From the NCBI RefSeq assembly GCF_007995085.1, contig NZ_VOQS01000003.1, positions 992,001-1,056,000 of the forward strand: a stretch of DNA of 64,000 bases. The letters run 5' to 3'. The position numbers were made by a program, and so were the translations under genes. Source of the stretch: Paraburkholderia azotifigens (lineage in GTDB: Bacteria; Pseudomonadota; Gammaproteobacteria; Burkholderiales; Burkholderiaceae). Positions 18,542 to 27,656 of this stretch are shown one piece after another. Within the stretch, counting starts at the first letter, position 1, and each line of letters opens with the position of its first letter. The notes beneath the pieces are model-generated. The model was not told where the DNA came from. It worked only from the letters and a program-made list of their open reading frames with translations, and did no database searches.

Positions 18542-19357
18542 ATGCGGCTCATCAACCGACATCCTGGCCGCACCGGCAGTCTGATGCTGTTGCTGCTCCC
18601 CTTCATCGTGCTGGTCGCGGTGTACTTCACCGGCTCGTCGCTGCGGCTGCAGGCGAATCCCGACGACAAGCTGCTGCCGAGCGCCGCCCAGATGAAGGAC
18701 GCGCTGCACGAATACGCGTTCACCGAAGACAAACGCACGGGCGACTACACGATGTGGGACGACACGGTGTCGAGCATGAAGCGGCTCGGCATCGGACTCG
18801 TCGCGAGCGCGGCGATCGCGCTGGTGTTCGGCATCGTCACGGGCAGCATTCCGCTCGCGGGCGCGACGCTGTCTCCGTTCATCACCGTGATATCGATGAT
18901 TCCGCCACTCGCGGTGCTGCCGATTCTCTTCATCGTGTTCGGCCTCGACGAGCTGTCGAAAGTCGTGCTGATCGTGATCGGCATCACGCCGATGATGATT
19001 CGCGACTTGCAGCAGCGTACACGCGAGATTCCCGGGGAACTGTGGATCAAGGCGCAAACGCTCGGTGCGTCGAGCTGGACGCTGATCCTGCGCGTGATCG
19101 TGCCGCAGCTGCTGCCGCGTCTCCTGATCGCACTGCGTCTCGCGCTGACTTCCGCGTGGCTCTTTCTGATCGCGGCGGAAGCAATCGCGTCGACGGACGG
19201 GCTCGGCTATCGCATCTTTCTCGTGCGCCGCTATCTCGCGATGGACGTGATCCTGCCGTACGTCGCGTGGATCACGCTGCTCGCGTGGCTGATCGACGAA
19301 GCGCTGCGCCGTCTCACGCAATGGGCGTTCCCCTGGTACAACGGGGGCCGCGCATGA
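18542..19357 (+). CDS. ABC transporter permease (probable guanidine importer)
   Basis: Inner-membrane permease of 271 residues with about six helices in the SsuC/TauC class. The EAA-type loop that contacts the ATPase is visible as RTREIPGELWIKAQTLGASSWTLILRVIVPQLLP. An AGGAG lies just upstream of ATG 18542, 30 bases after the binding-protein stop. Its stop overlaps the ATPase start (ATGA), so the two are translationally coupled. Cargo is inferred from the riboswitch and downstream enzymes. Confidence 0.93.
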   Translation: MRLINRHPGRTGSLMLLLLPFIVLVAVYFTGSSLRLQANPDDKLLPSAAQMKDALHEYAFTEDKRTGDYTMWDDTVSSMKRLGIGLVASAAIALVFGIVTGSIPLAGATLSPFITVISMIPPLAVLPILFIVFGLDELSKVVLIVIGITPMMIRDLQQRTREIPGELWIKAQTLGASSWTLILRVIVPQLLPRLLIALRLALTSAWLFLIAAEAIASTDGLGYRIFLVRRYLAMDVILPYVAWITLLAWLIDEALRRLTQWAFPWYNGGRA

Positions 19358-20127
19358 TCGAGATCCGCAACCTGTGGAAGCAGTACGACGATCAGGTCGT
19401 GCTGGAACGGCTCAACCTGCGCATTGCAGAAGGCGAGTTCTGCTCGATGGTCGGCGCGTCGGGCTGCGGCAAGTCGACCTTCCTGCGGCTGCTGCTCGGT
19501 CAGGAGCGCCCGACGCGCGGCGAGATCCTGCTCGACGGCGAACCGCTGCCGCCGGAGCCGGACCCGCATCGCGGCGTCGTGTTTCAGCGCTATTCGGTGT
19601 TTCCGCATCTGAGCGTGCTGCGCAACGTGATGCTCGGTCTGGAGTTGCCGCATGCACGCTTCACGGGTCGCCTGTTCGGTGCACGCCGCCGTCTCGCGCG
19701 CGACGAAGCCGTCGCGATGCTGACGCGCGTCGGCCTCGCCGATTCGCTCGACAAGTATCCGCATCAGCTGTCGGGCGGTATGCAGCAGCGCCTCGCGCTC
19801 GCCCAGGCGCTCGTGATGAAGCCGCGCGTGCTGCTGCTCGACGAACCCTTCGGCGCACTCGATCCCGGCATCCGCCGCGACATGCACGAACTGCTGACGG
19901 GTCTGTGGCGCGAAGCGAAGCTGACCGTCTTCATGGTCACGCACGACCTGAAAGAAGGCTTCACGCTAGGCAGCCGCGTGCTCGTCTTCGACAAGGTGCG
20001 TATCGACCCGCAAGCGCCACAGGCCTACGGTGCGCGCATTACCTACGACATTCCGCTCCAACGCAACGGCATGCGCGAGCCGCAGGCAGCAACGGCGATT
20101 CCGCCGCTGCTTGCCGTGCCCGCATGA
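19354..20127 (+). CDS. ABC transporter ATP-binding protein (probable guanidine importer)
   Basis: ATPase subunit of 257 residues with Walker A GASGCGKST, Q-loop VFQRYSVFPHLS, signature LSGGMQQRLALAQAL, Walker B VLLLDEPFGALD and switch His in MVTHDLKE. It powers the importer formed with the two preceding genes. The ATG overlaps the permease stop by four bases. Its C-terminal 40 residues after the core domain (GARITYDIPLQRNG onwards) are an extension seen in the carboxylase-associated subgroup. Confidence 0.94.
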   Translation: MIEIRNLWKQYDDQVVLERLNLRIAEGEFCSMVGASGCGKSTFLRLLLGQERPTRGEILLDGEPLPPEPDPHRGVVFQRYSVFPHLSVLRNVMLGLELPHARFTGRLFGARRRLARDEAVAMLTRVGLADSLDKYPHQLSGGMQQRLALAQALVMKPRVLLLDEPFGALDPGIRRDMHELLTGLWREAKLTVFMVTHDLKEGFTLGSRVLVFDKVRIDPQAPQAYGARITYDIPLQRNGMREPQAATAIPPLLAVPA

Positions 20128-20165
20128 CACGCGCAACCGAGGCGGACGAATCAAGGATCAAGGAC

Positions 20166-20873
20166 ATGAACGAAACATTGCTCGAAGAAACCGTGCCGGG
20201 CGGCGGCCATGCGTCGCTGATCGTGAAGCGTGGCCAGGTGCTGCGCATCACCGATCCGCGCGGCGGCGCAAACGTCGGCATGCTGCTTTTCAACGCCGCC
20301 GAAAAGAGCGAGCGCATGAATCTGCCCGACACGCTCAAATGCCAGCACACCGCGAAGCTCACGCAAGGCCATTGCCTGTATTCGGACATGGGCCGCGTGC
20401 TCGCCGCGATCGTCGCGGATACGTGCGGCTGGCACGACAGTCTTGCGGGTGTGTCGAACGCCGCGGAAGTGCTGGAGAAATACGGCCAGGGCCGTTATCA
20501 GGAGCTGCGCAACGCGTTCTATCGCAACGGCACCGACAACCTGCTCGTCGAACTCGGCAAGTGGGGACTCGGCGTGGCGGACCTGCTGATGACGCTGAAC
20601 CTGTTCAGCCGCGTCGACGTGACCGATGCGGGCGCGATGCAATTTGTCGAGGGCAATTCGAAAGCGGGCGATTACATCGAACTGTATGCGCCGATGAACA
20701 CGCTCGTCGTGCTGACAGCGATCCAGCATCCGCTCGACCCGAACCCCGAATACGCGCCGAAGCCCGTGAAGCTCGCGCTGCGCGCCGCCGATCCGCAGGT
20801 GGCCGAACTCTGCCGTACATCGTGCGATGAAAACACGCGCGGCTTTATCAACACCGAACGATTCTTTCTCTGA
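20166..20873 (+). CDS. urea carboxylase-associated protein 1; carboxyguanidine deiminase subunit
   Basis: Protein of 235 residues of the UAAP1 family (DUF1989 superfamily). It contains ETVPGGGHASLIVKRGQVLRI, GANVGMLLFNAA, a CQHTAKLTQGHCLYSDMGRVLA segment and VADTCGWHDSLAG; conserved His and Cys residues suggest a metal or covalent site. Together with the next gene it corresponds to the pair shown to form carboxyguanidine deiminase (CgdAB), which converts carboxyguanidine to allophanate and ammonia. The start at 20166 has AAGGA eight bases upstream; ATG 20124, overlapping the ATPase stop, is an alternative. Confidence 0.92.
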   Translation: MNETLLEETVPGGGHASLIVKRGQVLRITDPRGGANVGMLLFNAAEKSERMNLPDTLKCQHTAKLTQGHCLYSDMGRVLAAIVADTCGWHDSLAGVSNAAEVLEKYGQGRYQELRNAFYRNGTDNLLVELGKWGLGVADLLMTLNLFSRVDVTDAGAMQFVEGNSKAGDYIELYAPMNTLVVLTAIQHPLDPNPEYAPKPVKLALRAADPQVAELCRTSCDENTRGFINTERFFL

Positions 20874-20885
20874 GCGACAGGCGCC

Positions 20886-21530
20886 ATGACGACATCCACA
20901 CTCACAGCCAGCACGCTCGATTCCGCCGACGCGGTCTTTCGCGAAACCTTGCCCGCCGGCGAGCCGTGGCTCAAGGAACTGAAAGCGGGCCAGACGCTGC
21001 GAATCCGCGACGTAGAGGGCAATCAGGCGATCGATACGCTGTTCTACAGCCTCGCCGATCCGCGCGAACGCTATGACGCGCAACGCACGCTGCGCCGCCA
21101 GCAGAGCCTCTATCTGACGACGGGCACCGTGCTCTATTCGAACCTCGGCAACCCGATGCTGACCATCGTCGCCGATACGTGCGGGCGTCACGACACGCTC
21201 GGCGGCGCCTGCGCGCAGGAAAGCAACACAGTGCGCTACGCGCTGGAAAAGCGCTACATGCACAGCTGCCGCGACAACTACCTGCGCGCGTGCGCACACG
21301 ACGGCCGGTTGTCGAAGCAGGACATCGCCGCCAACATCAACTTCTTCATGAACGTGCCCGTGACATCCGAGGGCGGCCTCACATTCGAGGATGGCATTTC
21401 GGCACCGGGAAAATACGTCGAACTGCGCGCGGAAATGGATGTGATCGTGCTGATTTCGAACTGTCCGCAGTTGAACAATCCGTGCAACGGGTACAACCCG
21501 ACGCCCGCGGAGCTGACGATATGGAACTGA
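20886..21530 (+). CDS. urea carboxylase-associated protein 2; carboxyguanidine deiminase subunit
   Basis: Protein of 214 residues homologous to its upstream neighbour (UAAP2, DUF1989 superfamily): [62 protein letters not shown], and [15 protein letters not shown]. The Asp-Thr-Cys-Gly and Asn-Pro-Cys motifs are shared within the family. It acts with the UAAP1 gene, 12 bases upstream, as a heteromeric deiminase between the carboxylase and the hydrolase. The pair probably arose by duplication. Confidence 0.92.
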   Translation: MTTSTLTASTLDSADAVFRETLPAGEPWLKELKAGQTLRIRDVEGNQAIDTLFYSLADPRERYDAQRTLRRQQSLYLTTGTVLYSNLGNPMLTIVADTCGRHDTLGGACAQESNTVRYALEKRYMHSCRDNYLRACAHDGRLSKQDIAANINFFMNVPVTSEGGLTFEDGISAPGKYVELRAEMDVIVLISNCPQLNNPCNGYNPTPAELTIWN

Positions 21531-21532
21531 GC

Positions 21533-21622
21533 ATGCTGCGCCGGTGGCTGTACACGCTGATGAAAGTGCGCGCCGAACGCTTCATGCGCATCGACCGCGC
21601 GGCAACACTTACGAAGCACTGA
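21533..21622 (+). CDS. possible 29-residue basic peptide in the operon gap
   Basis: ATG at 21533, two bases after the UAAP2 stop, opens a frame of 29 codons (MLRRWLYTLMKVRAERFMRI and so on) rich in Arg and Lys with an amphipathic look. No family is recognised and the only ribosome-binding support is coupling to the previous gene. It may simply be spacer; the call is weak. Confidence 0.2.
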   Translation: MLRRWLYTLMKVRAERFMRIDRAATLTKH

Positions 21623-21674
21623 ACGTCGCCCGCTTCGGCACACGGAAGCGCAGCGACCTGCCGTGGACGACCTC

Positions 21675-21707
21675 GGCATGCATGCCCACGTGGCGGGACG
21701 ACCCGCC
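21675..21707 (+). promoter_or_regulatory. palindrome and GC hairpin before the carboxylase gene
   Basis: GGCATGCATGCC (21675-21686) is a perfect 12-base palindrome. It is followed by a GGCGGG-ACGA-CCCGCC hairpin (21692-21707) ending 20 bases before the carboxylase ATG. In an otherwise tightly packed operon this 197-base gap with two symmetric elements could set a processing or attenuation point; no T-run follows. Confidence 0.3.
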
Positions 21708-21727
21708 CACGCATTGAACATCCACTC

Positions 21728-24700
21728 ATGTTCGATAAAGTCCTTATTGCGAATCGCGGCGCGATTGCGTGCCGCATTCTGCGCACGCTGCGCGAACTGA
21801 ACGTCGAAGGCGTCGCCGTCTATAGCGAAGCAGACCGCGCAAGCCGTCACGTCAGTCTCGCCGATACGGCATGCAGCCTCGGCGACGGCGCGGCGAGCGT
21901 CACGTATCTCGACATCGCGAAGATTCTGGAGATCGCGCGCGCACAAGGCGCGCAGGCGATCCATCCGGGTTACGGCTTTCTGTCGGAAAACGCGGCTTTC
22001 GCCGAAGCGTGCGAAGCCGCAGGCATCGCCTTCATCGGCCCGACGCCTGCACAGTTGCGCGCTTTCGGGCTCAAACACACGGCGCGCGCGATCGCCGCCG
22101 AACAGGGCGTGCCGATGCTCGAAGGCACGGGCCTGCTCGACGGTCTCGATGCAGCGCTCGAAGCGGCGAAACGCGTCGGCTATCCGGTGATGCTGAAAAG
22201 CACCGCGGGCGGCGGCGGCATCGGCATGCGCGTGTGCCGCTCGGATGATGAACTCGCCGCGCAGTTCGACGTCGTCAAACGCCTTGGGCAAAATAACTTC
22301 AGCGATGCGGGCGTGTTCCTCGAAAAGTACATCGAGAAAGCGCGGCATCTCGAAGTGCAAGTGTTCGGCGATGGCGCAGGCGCGGCCATTGCACTCGGCG
22401 TGCGCGACTGCTCGGTGCAGCGGCGCAACCAGAAAGTGCTCGAAGAAACGCCCGCGCCGAATCTGCCCGACGGCGTCGAAGCCGCGCTGTGCGACGCGGC
22501 GATCCGGCTCGCGCAAGCGGTCTCGTATCGCTCGGCGGGTACGGTCGAATTCGTCTACGACAGCGATGCCGCGCGCTTCTATTTTCTCGAAGTGAACACG
22601 CGGTTGCAGGTCGAGCATGGCGTGACCGAGCAGGTCTGGGGCGTCGATCTGGTGCGCTGGATGATCGAGCTTGCAGCAGGTACGCTGGCGCCGCTCGACG
22701 TGCTGACCCGCGATCTCGAACCGCGAGGGCACGCTATCCAGGCGCGTCTCTACGCGGAAGATCCGGGCCGCGACTTCAAGCCCTGTCCGGGGCTGTTGAC
22801 GGACGTATCGTTCCCCTCCGCCGATGGCCGCGCGCTGCGCATCGACACATGGATCGAAGCGGGCTGCGAAGTGCCGCCGTGGTTCGATCCGATGCTCGCG
22901 AAGCTGATTGCGTGGCAGCCCACTCGCGACGAGGCACGTCATGCGCTCGACACCGCGCTCGAAGCGTCGCGCATCTACGGTGTCGAAACCAATCGCGACT
23001 ATCTGCGGCAGATTCTCGCCGATGCGCCGTTCGCGAGCGGCCATCCGTGGACGCGCTGTCTCGAAGGCCTGAGTTATCGCGCATCCACGCTAGAAGTGCT
23101 GAGCGGCGGCACGCAGACCACCGTGCAGGACTATCCGGGACGCCCCGGCTATTGGGCCGTCGGCGTGCCGCCGTCGGGACCGATGGACGACCGCGCGTTG
23201 CGCCTCGGCAACCGTCTGCTCGGCAACGATGCACAAGCGGCGGCGCTCGAAATCACGATGAGCGGGCCGACGCTGCGCTTTAACGCTGACGCCGTCGTCG
23301 TCGTGACGGGCGCGACGCTGCCCGTCATGCTCGACGACATCCCGCAACCGATGAACACGACGTTCGCGGTCGCGGCAGGTTCGACGCTCGTGCTCGGCAC
23401 GATACGCGGCGCAGGCGCACGCGCGTATCTGTGCGTGCGCGGCGGGCTGGACGTCGCGCAGTATCTGGGCAGCCGCAGCACGTTCACGCTCGGCCAGTTC
23501 GGCGGCCACGGCGGGCGCGCGCTGCGTGCGGGCGACGTGCTGCATCTTCACGCGCTCGCGGATCGCGATGCAGGCGCAACGCTGCCCTCTGCGCTCACGC
23601 ATCGGCTCGATGACGTGCGCGTGCTGCGCGTGATCTACGGCCCGCATGGCGCGCCCGAATACTTCAGCACGCGTTATATCGAACAGTTCCTCGCTACCGA
23701 CTGGGAGATCCATTTCAATTCGAGCCGCACGGGTGTGCGGCTCATCGGTCCGAAGCCCGAATGGACGCGCGCGGATGGTGGCGAAGCGGGCCTGCATCCG
23801 TCGAACATTCACGACAATCCGTATGCCGTCGGCGCGATCGATTTCACGGGCGACATGCCCGTGATTCTCGGTCCCGACGGACCGAGCCTCGGCGGCTTTG
23901 TCTGTCCCGTCACGGTGATCGAAGCGGACCTGTGGCAGATCGGTCAGCTGAAGGCAGGCGACAAGGTGCGCTTCGTTCCCGTCGGCATCGCGGCGGCGCG
24001 CGCGGCGGCACATGCACGTCTTCAGGAAGTGTCGACGCTCACCGCGCATGCGGTGTCGCCTGATAAAGACGCACCAACGTCATTGCAATCGCCCATTGTG
24101 CTGAACGTCGGCGATGGCGACGAACGGCTGGTCGCGCGTCTGTCCGGCGACACGCATCTGCTGCTCGAAATCGGGCCGCCCGAACTCGATCTCGTGCTGC
24201 GCTTTCGCGGCCACGCGCTGATGCAATCGCTCGAAGCGTTGCAGTTGCCCGGCGTGATCGATCTGACGCCCGGCATCCGTTCGCTGCAGGTTCACTATCA
24301 GCCGGAACAGTTGCCGCTCGCCACGCTGCTCGATCATGTCGCGGCGACATGGCAGCGCGTGCTGCTGCAAAAAGATCTGCGCGCGCCGTCGCGTGTCGTG
24401 CATCTGCCGCTGTCGTGGGACGACCCGGCATGTCAGCTCGCGATCGACAAATACATGACGACGGTACGCAAGGATGCGCCATGGTGTCCGAGCAATCTGG
24501 AGTTCATTCGCCGTATCAACGATCTCGATTCGATCGATGCCGTAAAGCGCATCGTGTTCGATGCGAGCTATCTGGTGATGGGACTCGGCGACGTTTATCT
24601 CGGCGCGCCCGTCGCCACGCCGCTCGATCCGCGTCACAGGCTCGTGACAACGAAGTACAACCCGGCGCGCACGTGGACGGCGGAGAACTCGGTCGGCATC

Positions 24701-25339
24701 GGCGGCGCGTATCTGTGCGTGTACGGGATGGAAGGTCCCGGCGGTTATCAGTTCGTCGGACGCACGCTGCAGATGTGGAACCGCTATCGCGACGTTGCGG
24801 ATTTCGCGGGACGTCCGTATCTGCTGCGCTTTTTCGATCAGATCCGCTTCTATGAAGTCCCCGCCGACGAACTGCTGCGCATCCGCGAAGCGTTCCCGCT
24901 CGGACGTTATCCGTTGAAGATCGAAGAGACCGAGTTGTCGCTCGCCGACTATCAGGCCTTTCTCGAACGCGACGCGGAAGAGATCGCGCAGTTCCGCGCA
25001 CGTCAGCAGGCTGCGTTTCAGGCGGAGCGGCAACGCTGGCACGAAGCGGGCAGCAACGAAGAGACGCTGGAACCGCCCGTTGCCGCCGACGCCGACATCG
25101 CGCCGCTCACCGACGGCCAGATTTCCGTCGACAGCGAGATCGCGGGCAATCTGTGGCAAGTGCGCGTCGAGCCCGGCACGACGGTCGAAGCCGGCGACGT
25201 GCTGCTCGTGATCGAGTCGATGAAGATGGAGATATCCGTCGTCGCGCCCTGCGCGGGGACAGTCGGCGAGATTCATGTCGCGCCCGGTTCGCCCGTTCGC
25301 GCCGGGCAGCGCGTGGTCGTGATCGAACAGCACGCGTGA
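21728..25339 (+). CDS. biotin-dependent urea/guanidine carboxylase
   Basis: Multidomain enzyme of 1203 residues. The N-terminal biotin carboxylase domain (1-450) has FDKVLIANRGAIACRI, the ATP-grasp loop KSTAGGGGIGM, and EVNTRLQVEHGVTE. A KipI/KipA-like carboxyltransferase domain (about 455-1080) has VQDYPGRPGYWAVGVPPSGPMDDRA and DGPSLGGFVCPVTV. The C-terminal biotin carrier ends in ESMKMEISV with biotinyl Lys1166. It uses ATP and bicarbonate to carboxylate urea or guanidine. The riboswitch and the UAAP pair indicate guanidine, giving carboxyguanidine. In the carboxyltransferase motif IDFTGD residue 705 is Asp, at a site I recall as Asn in true urea carboxylases; I could not align it. Confidence 0.95.
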   Translation: MFDKVLIANRGAIACRILRTLRELNVEGVAVYSEADRASRHVSLADTACSLGDGAASVTYLDIAKILEIARAQGAQAIHPGYGFLSENAAFAEACEAAGIAFIGPTPAQLRAFGLKHTARAIAAEQGVPMLEGTGLLDGLDAALEAAKRVGYPVMLKSTAGGGGIGMRVCRSDDELAAQFDVVKRLGQNNFSDAGVFLEKYIEKARHLEVQVFGDGAGAAIALGVRDCSVQRRNQKVLEETPAPNLPDGVEAALCDAAIRLAQAVSYRSAGTVEFVYDSDAARFYFLEVNTRLQVEHGVTEQVWGVDLVRWMIELAAGTLAPLDVLTRDLEPRGHAIQARLYAEDPGRDFKPCPGLLTDVSFPSADGRALRIDTWIEAGCEVPPWFDPMLAKLIAWQPTRDEARHALDTALEASRIYGVETNRDYLRQILADAPFASGHPWTRCLEGLSYRASTLEVLSGGTQTTVQDYPGRPGYWAVGVPPSGPMDDRALRLGNRLLGNDAQAAALEITMSGPTLRFNADAVVVVTGATLPVMLDDIPQPMNTTFAVAAGSTLVLGTIRGAGARAYLCVRGGLDVAQYLGSRSTFTLGQFGGHGGRALRAGDVLHLHALADRDAGATLPSALTHRLDDVRVLRVIYGPHGAPEYFSTRYIEQFLATDWEIHFNSSRTGVRLIGPKPEWTRADGGEAGLHPSNIHDNPYAVGAIDFTGDMPVILGPDGPSLGGFVCPVTVIEADLWQIGQLKAGDKVRFVPVGIAAARAAAHARLQEVSTLTAHAVSPDKDAPTSLQSPIVLNVGDGDERLVARLSGDTHLLLEIGPPELDLVLRFRGHALMQSLEALQLPGVIDLTPGIRSLQVHYQPEQLPLATLLDHVAATWQRVLLQKDLRAPSRVVHLPLSWDDPACQLAIDKYMTTVRKDAPWCPSNLEFIRRINDLDSIDAVKRIVFDASYLVMGLGDVYLGAPVATPLDPRHRLVTTKYNPARTWTAENSVGIGGAYLCVYGMEGPGGYQFVGRTLQMWNRYRDVADFAGRPYLLRFFDQIRFYEVPADELLRIREAFPLGRYPLKIEETELSLADYQAFLERDAEEIAQFRARQQAAFQAERQRWHEAGSNEETLEPPVAADADIAPLTDGQISVDSEIAGNLWQVRVEPGTTVEAGDVLLVIESMKMEISVVAPCAGTVGEIHVAPGSPVRAGQRVVVIEQHA

Positions 25340-25376
25340 CGCACTTCATATCAACGCATTCAAGGAACCACCCGAC

Positions 25377-27203
25377 ATGGATTCATTCGATCTGCGTCTG
25401 CCCGCGTTGCGGGCTGCGTATCGCGAAGGCGGCATCACGCCGCGCGCGCTGATTGCCGCATTGCGCGAGCGCGCTGCGGCGTTGAACGCCGAGTTTCATC
25501 TTTTCATTCATCTGCTGTCCGATGCGGAAATCGAGCCGTATCTCGCCGCGCTGGATGAACGCGACATCGATTCGCTGCCGCTCTACGGCGTGCCGTTCGC
25601 GCTGAAGGACAACATCGATCTCGCAGGCATTCCGACGACGGCGGCGTGCCCTGCGTTCGCTTATAAGCCGGACACATCCGCGACGCTCGTCGCCCAACTG
25701 GTCGAACTCGGCGCGGTGCCCATCGGCAAGACCAATCTCGATCAGTTCGCCACGGGCCTCAACGGCACGCGCTCGCCGTATGGCAAGTGCCGCAACAGCG
25801 TGCATCCCGACTATCCTTCGGGCGGATCGAGCGCGGGGTCGTCGCTCGCTGTGGCGCTGGGCGTCGCGAGCTTCGCGCTGAGCACGGATACGGCAGGCTC
25901 GGGCCGCGTGCCCGCCGCGCTGAACAACCTCGTCGGCACGAAGGGGACGAAAGGCCTGTTGTCGACGGCGGGCGTCGTGCCCGCATGCCGCACGCTCGAC
26001 TGCGTGACCTACTTCACGGCAACCGCGAGCGAGGCGAGCGAACTGCTCGCGCTCACCGCACGTCACGATCCCACCGATGCGTATAGCCGCGCGAATCCGC
26101 AATGGAACGACGCGTCGGCGTTCGGCGCGGTTACGCGCTTTCGCTTCGGTGTGCCTGCGCAACTCGAATTCGCCGGCTGCGATGAAAGCCCGGCACTGTT
26201 TGCGCAAGCGCGCGCCGGGCTCGAAGCGATCGGCGGGGAGGCCGTTGAAATCGACTTCACGCCGTTTCTCGAAGCTGCGCGCCTGCTTTACGAAGGACCG
26301 TGGGTCGCCGAGCGCTACAGCGTGGCGGGCGCGTTGATGGAATCACAACCCGATGCCGTGCTGCCCGTGATCCGCGACGTGCTCGCGAAAGCGCCGGGCG
26401 CCACGGCCGTCGATGCATTCCGCGCGCAATACAGGCTCCAGGCGTTGAAGCAGCAGTGCGACGCGGTGCTCGCACAACTCGATTGCGTGCTGACGCCGTC
26501 GATTCCGCGCGCGGTCACACTGGCGGAGCTGGAGCGCGACCCCGTCGCCGCAAACTCGTTGCTCGGGCATTACACGAACTTCATGAACCTGCTCGACTAC
26601 GCAGCCATTGCGACGCCTGCGGGTTTCATGCGCAACGGCTTGCCGTGGGGCGTGACGCTATTCGGTCGCGCCTACACCGATCAATATCTGCTGAGCGTCG
26701 CCGATGCGCTGCATCGCAAGCTCGCCGTGCCGCTGACGGGCGGCGCGCAACAGGATGCAGTGCTGCCCGCACGTGCTGCACGTCACGACAGGATGAAGCT
26801 CGTCGTGTGTGGCGCGCATCTCGAAGGGCTGGCGTTGAACGGGCAACTGACCTCACGCGGCGCGCGGCTCGTCGAAGCGACGACGAGCGCGCCGCGTTAC
26901 CGGCTGTATGCGCTCGCGGGCGGCGCGACGCAGCGTCCGGGCATGATTCGCGATACGGCGAACGGTGCGGCGATCAACGTCGAAGTATGGGACTTGCCGA
27001 GCAGCGAGGTCGGCTCGTTCCTCGCGGGCATCCCCGCACCGCTCGCGCTCGGCAAGGTCGAGCTCGCAGACGGCAGTTGGGAAACGGGCTTCGTGTGCGA
27101 GGCGCAAGGCGTCGAAGGCGCTGTCGACATCACGTCATACGGCGGCTGGCGCGCGTGGTTGCAGCGCGGCGCGGCTCAGGCCACGGAGGCTCCGGCAGCC
27201 TGA
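25377..27203 (+). CDS. atzF: allophanate hydrolase
   Basis: Amidase-signature enzyme of 608 residues that splits allophanate into CO2 and two ammonia. The Ser-cisSer-Lys triad is visible: Lys77 in FALKDNIDL, Ser151/Ser152 in GGSSAGSS, and nucleophile Ser175 in DTAGSGR. A C-terminal domain of about 120 residues (LVVCGAHLEGLALNGQL, APRYRLYAL, SFLAGIPAPLALGKVELADG) is the AtzF/DUR-type domain and distinguishes it from ordinary amidases. It is the last gene of the riboswitch-controlled operon, 37 bases after the carboxylase, and completes conversion of guanidine nitrogen to ammonia. Confidence 0.95.
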   Translation: MDSFDLRLPALRAAYREGGITPRALIAALRERAAALNAEFHLFIHLLSDAEIEPYLAALDERDIDSLPLYGVPFALKDNIDLAGIPTTAACPAFAYKPDTSATLVAQLVELGAVPIGKTNLDQFATGLNGTRSPYGKCRNSVHPDYPSGGSSAGSSLAVALGVASFALSTDTAGSGRVPAALNNLVGTKGTKGLLSTAGVVPACRTLDCVTYFTATASEASELLALTARHDPTDAYSRANPQWNDASAFGAVTRFRFGVPAQLEFAGCDESPALFAQARAGLEAIGGEAVEIDFTPFLEAARLLYEGPWVAERYSVAGALMESQPDAVLPVIRDVLAKAPGATAVDAFRAQYRLQALKQQCDAVLAQLDCVLTPSIPRAVTLAELERDPVAANSLLGHYTNFMNLLDYAAIATPAGFMRNGLPWGVTLFGRAYTDQYLLSVADALHRKLAVPLTGGAQQDAVLPARAARHDRMKLVVCGAHLEGLALNGQLTSRGARLVEATTSAPRYRLYALAGGATQRPGMIRDTANGAAINVEVWDLPSSEVGSFLAGIPAPLALGKVELADGSWETGFVCEAQGVEGAVDITSYGGWRAWLQRGAAQATEAPAA

Positions 27204-27213
27204 TCGCGTGGAG

Positions 27214-27624
27214 TCAGTCCGCGAGTTGTGCCGTGTACAGCGACGCCTGCCTGCCCGTCACCGCACGATTCCAGATCACCTCGTCGGTCAGCACGGTCTG
27301 GATCAGTTCGACGGGCAGTCCGTCATCGACGATCACGGCCACGCGGAAGCCGTCGATCAGCTCGTAAGGGCCGAGAATGACTTCTTGCGCATCGATGGCG
27401 CGGTCGAGATCGTCGACCTTGAACGCGGCATGCGGGACGGTGCGCATCAGTTCGTGCAGCGCGCTATCCGCTTCGAAACGGTGGTACTGGATGCGCGCGA
27501 GCTTGCAATCGCTGTCGCTCGTGTACATCCCGTATGGCGGACTGTAGCGTTCGCCGACGCGCACCGCGCGCGTCGGAATGCCGATGTGATGAAACTCGTA
27601 AGTCACGTCTTTACGCATGAACAT
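27214..27624 (-). CDS. VOC (glyoxalase-fold) family protein
   Basis: Protein of 136 residues with the vicinal-oxygen-chelate pattern: TYEFHHIGIPTRA at the start, then HAAFKVDDLDRAI in the second half and VAVIVDDGLPVELIQT at the end. These folds bind divalent metals and catalyse isomerase, dioxygenase or resistance reactions; none can be assigned here. It is convergent with the allophanate hydrolase, ten bases from its stop, and is not obviously part of that pathway. ATG 27624 is preceded by a GGAGA-like site. Confidence 0.75.
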   Translation of the reverse strand: MFMRKDVTYEFHHIGIPTRAVRVGERYSPPYGMYTSDSDCKLARIQYHRFEADSALHELMRTVPHAAFKVDDLDRAIDAQEVILGPYELIDGFRVAVIVDDGLPVELIQTVLTDEVIWNRAVTGRQASLYTAQLAD

Positions 27625-27656
27625 GATGCTCTCCTTCGCTTGCCGGTTGCGGACGC

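Noticed and set aside
17507..19321. 604-codon minus-strand frame over the guanidine importer genes
   Set aside because: It is antisense to two well-supported ABC transporter genes. The translation is low-complexity Arg/His/Gln and has no family match by eye.
17444..27203. reading the operon as a urea-degradation cluster
   Set aside because: The upstream guanidine-I riboswitch and the UAAP1/UAAP2 pair fit guanidine better. Urea carboxylation remains possible as a side activity.
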